A stretch of DNA of 8,524 nt from an uncultured Bacilli bacterium (GTDB lineage Bacteria; Bacillota_I; Bacilli_A; RF39; UBA660). Made by a program: the position numbers and the translations under genes. The notes beneath the pieces are model-generated. The model was given only the letters and a program-made list of their open reading frames with translations, made no database searches and was not told the DNA's origin. Shown piece by piece: positions 5,377 through 8,524 of this stretch. Positions within the stretch are counted from its first letter, which is position 1. Each line of letters starts with the position of its first letter. The stretch covers positions 1 through 8,524 of the forward strand of contig CANRPZ010000050.1 in NCBI GenBank assembly GCA_947632625.1, given 5' to 3'.

Positions 5377-7565
5377 GAACCTCCACCTCCACAAGAAGAG
5401 CATCCTCCTCCACAGGAAGAACATCCACCACCGCAAGAAGAACATCCGCTAGAACTAGAACCACCACCACCTGAAGAATGAACTGGTTCTGGATAATATA
5501 CATTATCATATAAAGAATAATAAGAATAGTCACTTTCATAGTTGAATGTTCCCATATCCATTTCAGGAATAGGGATATTTTCAAATTTCTTTATCCACTT
5601 TTTAGAAATATTCATAGCATAAGTATATGGAAGAATGTTGTAAAAATAATTTGGATTTTCTAAAACTAATGCTTCTAATCTTGGCTTTTCTGCCGTAACT
5701 AAGAAATTTCTAAATCCTTTTACTTTAGCCGTAATATATTCACCATATTCGGTCTTTCTCTTCATAAATATCGTAAAGAATAAATTTATCAAATTACATA
5801 TAAATGATAAATAATATAAAACACTCCAATTAGGATCTAAATCTTCTACATATTTATAAGAGATTATACTTAATATTAAAATAACTATACTTCTAAAAAT
5901 TGCACCCCCAATTTGTTTTGATGCTATACTATCATGAACCTTATCTTTAAAACTGTTCTTTAATTCTGAATCAATATCATTAAATGCTCTATAGAAAGTA
6001 TGATGTTCACTTAAAATTACAACATCCTTACTTTCAAATAATCGATCATAAACAATTTTCTCCATACTTGATAATGTAGGGAATTTAGACGCATCAGCTG
6101 CATACTTTTCCATATCCTTATTATATTGTTCAACTTCTTTATCATAAGCTGCTTTTTTCTTATCAACATCTTTTAATCTTGCTTCTTCATTATCGTTAAC
6201 AATTTCTATATAACCATCATTTACTAGTTTGTCTTTAACAGCTAAAAATTTATCAATATTAGATTCTAATAATTTTGTATCACCTTTTTTAAATAAATGA
6301 ATCATCATAGTCTTTTCTGATTGATTTAAATTATTATCAGCATCTTTTAATTTTTTAACTTCTATTTGTCGTTTTGGTAGTGTTTTATCAAAATCTTTTA
6401 CTGCTTTTGGTTTTATAAGTAAATTCGTTATTTGAATGTTATTATCTTCGTCTTTTAAATCATCAATTTTGATATAGCCTTTACTTGCTAATTGAATAAT
6501 TAGCGAAATTGTGAATTTCTTACTTGCTTGTCTTTTGTTAAAGACATATCCGATTTCAGCAGAACTTAAATCATCTGGTGGATAAAATTCAATTGTTTGA
6601 GCCTTTTTAGGATGATCTTTACCATACTTAACCCATTTATAAATAGTCCATGCCGTTAATGCAAATATAATCATTGAAATAATGAAAGAACCCCATCCAT
6701 AATTCCAACTACCACCGACAAAATAACCTTCTGGTAATTCTATATCTAATGTTAATGATTTCTCTAATGGTTCATAGTAATATAAAGCAAAATATTCTTC
6801 ATCACACGCTCCATCTTCACTTAATCGCCACTCATCACTACAATAATCTTTTAATTGTTTTTTATAATTTTTCTCCTCATTGAATGTTGCGTACAAAGTA
6901 TTTCCAATTATAGAAAAATCGACGACATCTGTAACATCATTTTTTCTAAACTTATCGGTAAAAAATTTAACATTATATCCATCAATATTTTTAGGCATAT
7001 TAACCTGAATTGAGGCATTTTTTATCTCAGTTCCCCAATAATCACCATATGCATGGAATATTAATTCGTCAAAATTTTTATAAGGATCTTTTCCCATATC
7101 GTATGTATATTTAATGACATAAGTTTTTTCCCCTTCACCTACATACTTATTGGCACTACCAATTTTAATTCTTGCTTTTCTTTTAACTGTATCCAAACTA
7201 TAAGGATCTCCTACTGCACGATAATTAGATATTGTTGCCTTTCTTTTTATCGTATCTCCATCTTGACCTGTATATTGCAGCCATAAAGGGGTGAATTTAT
7301 ATATACCATGATGATAAGATTCATACCAATCAACGGTGATTTTTTCAGTAACTTCAACTTTATTGTCTTCTTTTACATCTAATAAAACATTATAAGCAGA
7401 AATTGTAAAACCATCCGCTAGTTTTTCAGTACCTACATCATCCCCAAAATATGATTCAAGTCCTGTTATAATAACACCTAAAATCATAAGTGCTAAGTAG
7501 CCTAACCAAAAGAATCCAAATAATTTTCCTATAAAATTTCCACTCTTGTGAGATTTTTTTGCCAT
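5370..7565 (-). CDS. DUF2207-family membrane protein with a Cys/Ser/Gly repeat tail
   Basis: This is a 731-residue membrane protein of unknown biochemical role, of the type commonly encoded beside LemA. Helix 1 spans about 13-36 after a basic N-terminus. A large extracellular domain (37-291) shows DUF2207 features such as the HHGIYKFTP segment near 85. Helix 2 (about 292-311) is followed by basic residues and by FYPPDDLSSAEIGY, typical of the family. A cytoplasmic domain (312-552) includes a charged, probably coiled segment at 465-495. Helices 3 and 4 lie at about 554-571 and 581-600. Four helices place both ends in the cytoplasm. The C-terminus is Gly/Ser-rich, carries three GCSSCGG units (707-727) and ends GGSW. 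Gly-rich tails ending in SW are common in relatives; the regular CxxC array is the unusual part. Its ATG overlaps the lemA stop as TAATG, with AAAGG ahead. Confidence 0.88.
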   Translation of the reverse strand: MAKKSHKSGNFIGKLFGFFWLGYLALMILGVIITGLESYFGDDVGTEKLADGFTISAYNVLLDVKEDNKVEVTEKITVDWYESYHHGIYKFTPLWLQYTGQDGDTIKRKATISNYRAVGDPYSLDTVKRKARIKIGSANKYVGEGEKTYVIKYTYDMGKDPYKNFDELIFHAYGDYWGTEIKNASIQVNMPKNIDGYNVKFFTDKFRKNDVTDVVDFSIIGNTLYATFNEEKNYKKQLKDYCSDEWRLSEDGACDEEYFALYYYEPLEKSLTLDIELPEGYFVGGSWNYGWGSFIISMIIFALTAWTIYKWVKYGKDHPKKAQTIEFYPPDDLSSAEIGYVFNKRQASKKFTISLIIQLASKGYIKIDDLKDEDNNIQITNLLIKPKAVKDFDKTLPKRQIEVKKLKDADNNLNQSEKTMMIHLFKKGDTKLLESNIDKFLAVKDKLVNDGYIEIVNDNEEARLKDVDKKKAAYDKEVEQYNKDMEKYAADASKFPTLSSMEKIVYDRLFESKDVVILSEHHTFYRAFNDIDSELKNSFKDKVHDSIASKQIGGAIFRSIVILILSIISYKYVEDLDPNWSVLYYLSFICNLINLFFTIFMKRKTEYGEYITAKVKGFRNFLVTAEKPRLEALVLENPNYFYNILPYTYAMNISKKWIKKFENIPIPEMDMGTFNYESDYSYYSLYDNVYYPEPVHSSGGGGSSSSGCSSCGGGCSSCGGGCSSCGGGGSW
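5385..5447 (-). repeat. Three tandem 21-bp repeats encoding GCSSCGG
   Basis: Units lie at 5427-5447, 5406-5426 and 5385-5405 (minus-strand order). Each encodes Gly-Cys-Ser-Ser-Cys-Gly-Gly. All nucleotide differences between units fall at third codon positions and are synonymous: TGT/TGC, TCT/TCC, GGA/GGT. The protein repeat is therefore perfect while the DNA has drifted. In another frame the units give the spaced ATG codons at 5445, 5424 and 5403, which mimic starts for the next gene. Confidence 0.95.
5386..5390 (-). promoter_or_regulatory. Ribosome binding site of the radical SAM gene, inside DUF2207 coding sequence
   Basis: GGAGG here lies nine bases before the TTG at 5374-5376; a second GGAGG at 5380-5384 lies only three bases away. 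Both are made by the glycine codons of the DUF2207 C-terminus. This supports the TTG giving Met-Val-Lys-Arg-Phe. A weaker alternative is the TTG seven codons later, preceded by AAAAGG. The ATG at 5401-5403 has GGAGG touching it with no spacer, which is unfavourable. Confidence 0.55.
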
Positions 7566-8125
7566 TATATTTTTACCTTTACACTTTCTCTTTCTGTTTC
7601 ATTTGCTTCAAACATAGCTTTTGATTTATACCCTAATATTTTTGCAACAATATTACTTGGGATCATTTCAACTTTGTTGTTATAATTTCTAACTACTGCA
7701 TTATAATACTTTCTTGACTCTGCAATTTCATCTTCAATTCCGCTTAATGATTGTTGTAAACTTAAAAAGTTTTCATTTGCTTTCAAATCTGGATATGCTT
7801 CAGCTAGTGCCATTAATTTTGTAATGCCACCTGTTATTTGCTCATTCGTTTTAAGCTTTTGTTCATCAGATAAATTATCATAAGATTTTACATTATTTCT
7901 AATCTCAACTATTTCTTTTAATGTATCTTTTTCATGTTTCGCATAACCTTTAACAGTTTCTACTATATTAGGAATCAAATCCCATCTCTTTTTTAAATAG
8001 ACATCCATGGTTGCAAAGCTTTCTTTTACCATGTTTTTCAATTTAACTAATTTGTTAAATGTGATGAAAAAATAAAATACAATTACTAAAACAACTCCTA
8101 TTATAATCCATAAAATATAATTCAT
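7565..8125 (-). CDS. lemA: LemA family membrane protein
   Basis: The 186-residue length and layout match LemA. One hydrophobic helix (about 3-23) is followed by a long helical domain with conserved family features: VKESFATMDVYLKKRWDLIPN (34-54), GGITKLMALAEAYPDLKANENF (99-120), and the closing IPSNIVAKILGYK. The basic residues directly after the helix suggest a cytoplasmic helical domain with a very short outside N-terminus. The molecular function of LemA is not established. It is often encoded with DUF2207 or TPM-domain membrane proteins, and a joint envelope function is generally supposed. Its ATG at 8125 has a strong ribosome site (AGGAGAGG, 8131-8138). The stop shares one base with the start of the DUF2207 gene (TAATG), so the two are probably translationally coupled. 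It contains no cysteine. Confidence 0.95.
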   Translation of the reverse strand: MNYILWIIIGVVLVIVFYFFITFNKLVKLKNMVKESFATMDVYLKKRWDLIPNIVETVKGYAKHEKDTLKEIVEIRNNVKSYDNLSDEQKLKTNEQITGGITKLMALAEAYPDLKANENFLSLQQSLSGIEDEIAESRKYYNAVVRNYNNKVEMIPSNIVAKILGYKSKAMFEANETERESVKVKI

Positions 8126-8146
8126 ATATACCTCTCCTCATTTTAT

Positions 8147-8172
8147 TTAAAAAGGGGATTTTTTATCTCCCC
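8147..8172 (-). terminator. Short hairpin with T run between the 95-residue protein gene and lemA
   Basis: On the minus strand GGGGA (8168-8172) and TCCCC (8154-8158) form a 5-bp GC-rich stem with a 9-base loop, followed directly by TTTTTT. It looks like a weak intrinsic terminator or attenuator, about 27 bases after the stop of the upstream small gene. The short stem and large loop suggest incomplete termination. Confidence 0.45.
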
Positions 8173-8190
8173 ACTGAATTATCTAGTCAA
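8162..8190 (-). promoter_or_regulatory. Candidate promoter for lemA and the downstream operon
   Basis: TTGACT (8185-8190) is followed after 17 bases by GATAAA (8162-8167) on the minus strand. The -35 box matches five of six consensus bases and the -10 box four. Transcription would start near 8155, giving a leader of about 30 bases with the lemA ribosome site. It overlaps the hairpin at 8147-8172, so a transcript from here would lack the complete stem. Confidence 0.35.
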
Positions 8191-8198
8191 AATTTTAC

Positions 8199-8486
8199 TT
8201 ATTCACAAGATCCTGTTGTATTCGTACTAAACCATTCTTTAAATTGTTCCAAGTATTCCTCAATTCCAATACGCTCTGCAACTTTCTTTTGACCATCTAA
8301 ATCATACGTTATCCCAGATGCAGTATAACCTACAATTGATTTATCATTATACATAATGGTAATATTACCTTCTTGCGATTTGCATTTTAATTTTTTAGAT
8401 GTTAAAGATGTAATTCCAAATACAGCTATTCCAACAATAGCCAAAAATAGTACTATAGCACCTATAATCATACAAACTTTTTTCAT
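8199..8486 (-). CDS. Small signal-anchored or secreted protein of unknown function, 95 residues
   Basis: I do not recognise a named family. The N-terminus has two lysines and then a long hydrophobic segment (about 5-27), fitting an uncleaved signal anchor or a signal peptide. There is no lipobox: the early cysteine (residue 5) precedes the helix. The remaining 65 or so residues should lie outside the membrane. They hold two cysteines, one just after the helix (C35, in KLKCKS) and one next to last (C94), which could form a disulfide closing the domain. The short strand-like segment ITIMYNDKSIVGYTASG is followed by a helical part rich in Glu and Lys. AAAGGAG ends six bases before the ATG at 8486, and a perfect TATAAT lies at 8508-8513. 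It precedes lemA in the same direction; a hairpin between them makes membership of the same operon uncertain. Confidence 0.8.
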   Translation of the reverse strand: MKKVCMIIGAIVLFLAIVGIAVFGITSLTSKKLKCKSQEGNITIMYNDKSIVGYTASGITYDLDGQKKVAERIGIEEYLEQFKEWFSTNTTGSCE

Positions 8487-8507
8487 TGCATACTCCTTTC
8501 TATTATG

Positions 8508-8513
8508 ATTATA
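8508..8513 (-). promoter_or_regulatory. -10 box of the promoter for the 95-residue protein gene
   Basis: A consensus TATAAT lies 22 bases before the ATG at 8486, just ahead of the ribosome site at 8493-8499. Transcription would start near 8501, leaving a leader of about 15 bases. The -35 box would lie beyond the right edge. The ten-G tract at 8515-8524 falls within the -35/-10 spacer. Confidence 0.5.
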
Positions 8514-8514
8514 A

Positions 8515-8524
8515 CCCCCCCCCC
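8515..8524. repeat. Homopolymer tract of ten C (G on the minus strand) at the window edge
   Basis: Ten consecutive C on the plus strand end the window, in DNA that is otherwise strongly AT-rich. On the minus strand this is a poly-G tract one base upstream of the TATAAT at 8508-8513. Its real length is unknown because it reaches the edge. It may be a slippage-prone tract or a sequencing or assembly artefact. Confidence 0.7.

Noticed and set aside
5374..5445. Longer N-terminus for the radical SAM gene from ATG codons at 5445, 5424 or 5403, giving a Trp/Phe/Arg-rich leader.
   Set aside because: The three ATGs are 21 bases apart because they are the DUF2207 tail repeat read in another frame. The added sequence is low-complexity, and ribosome spacing is poor. 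Similarity to radical SAM proteins begins near KRFILQWH.
5385..5447. Tandem repeat as a possible CRISPR array or mobile element trace.
   Set aside because: The units are contiguous, without spacers, in frame, and differ only synonymously. It is a coding repeat.
5339..5584. 81-codon open frame on the minus strand.
   Set aside because: It overlaps the end of the DUF2207 gene and the start of the radical SAM gene in a third frame. The sequence is a hydrophobic Val/Leu by-product of the glycine-cysteine repeats.
1..8524. tRNA, rRNA, CRISPR array, transposase or att site.
   Set aside because: I read both strands for these and saw no cloverleaf, ribosomal segment, spaced repeats or transposase motifs.

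Overview
The window is very AT-rich and densely packed, and every supported gene lies on the minus strand. The style suggests a low-GC Firmicute, probably a Bacilli or Mollicutes-related gut lineage. Pointers are strong GGAGG ribosome sites, a family II pyrophosphatase with CBS and DRTGG domains, UvrB, and LemA paired with a DUF2207 membrane protein. The standard genetic code fits: tryptophan is TGG, and all seven complete genes stop with TAA. The species cannot be named from this sequence alone. Because all genes read leftwards, transcription order runs from high to low coordinates.

Right half (8524 down to 3736), accessory membrane cluster. A 95-residue signal-anchored protein is preceded by a perfect TATAAT box abutting a ten-base G tract (minus strand) at the window edge. 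After a weak hairpin and a possible promoter comes lemA. It shares one base with a 731-residue, four-helix DUF2207 protein, which overlaps a radical SAM/SPASM enzyme by 7 bp. A 152-residue single-helix protein of unknown function follows 22 bp later, and a hairpin terminator ends the unit at about 3736. The striking feature is the DUF2207 C-terminus: three perfect copies of Gly-Cys-Ser-Ser-Cys-Gly-Gly, predicted to face the cytoplasm, directly beside a peptide-modifying type of radical SAM enzyme. I infer that the enzyme may modify this tail. That is the best candidate here for an undescribed system.

Left half (3661 down to 1), housekeeping. uvrB (nucleotide excision repair) is followed after 13 bp by a regulated manganese-dependent inorganic pyrophosphatase. 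A sigma-A-type promoter lies just after the pyrophosphatase stop. It drives a gene of which only the first six codons fall inside the window.

The only sizeable non-coding stretch is 3662-3899 (238 bp). It holds the terminator of the membrane cluster and a weak promoter candidate for uvrB; its remainder is extremely AT-rich with nothing recognisable.
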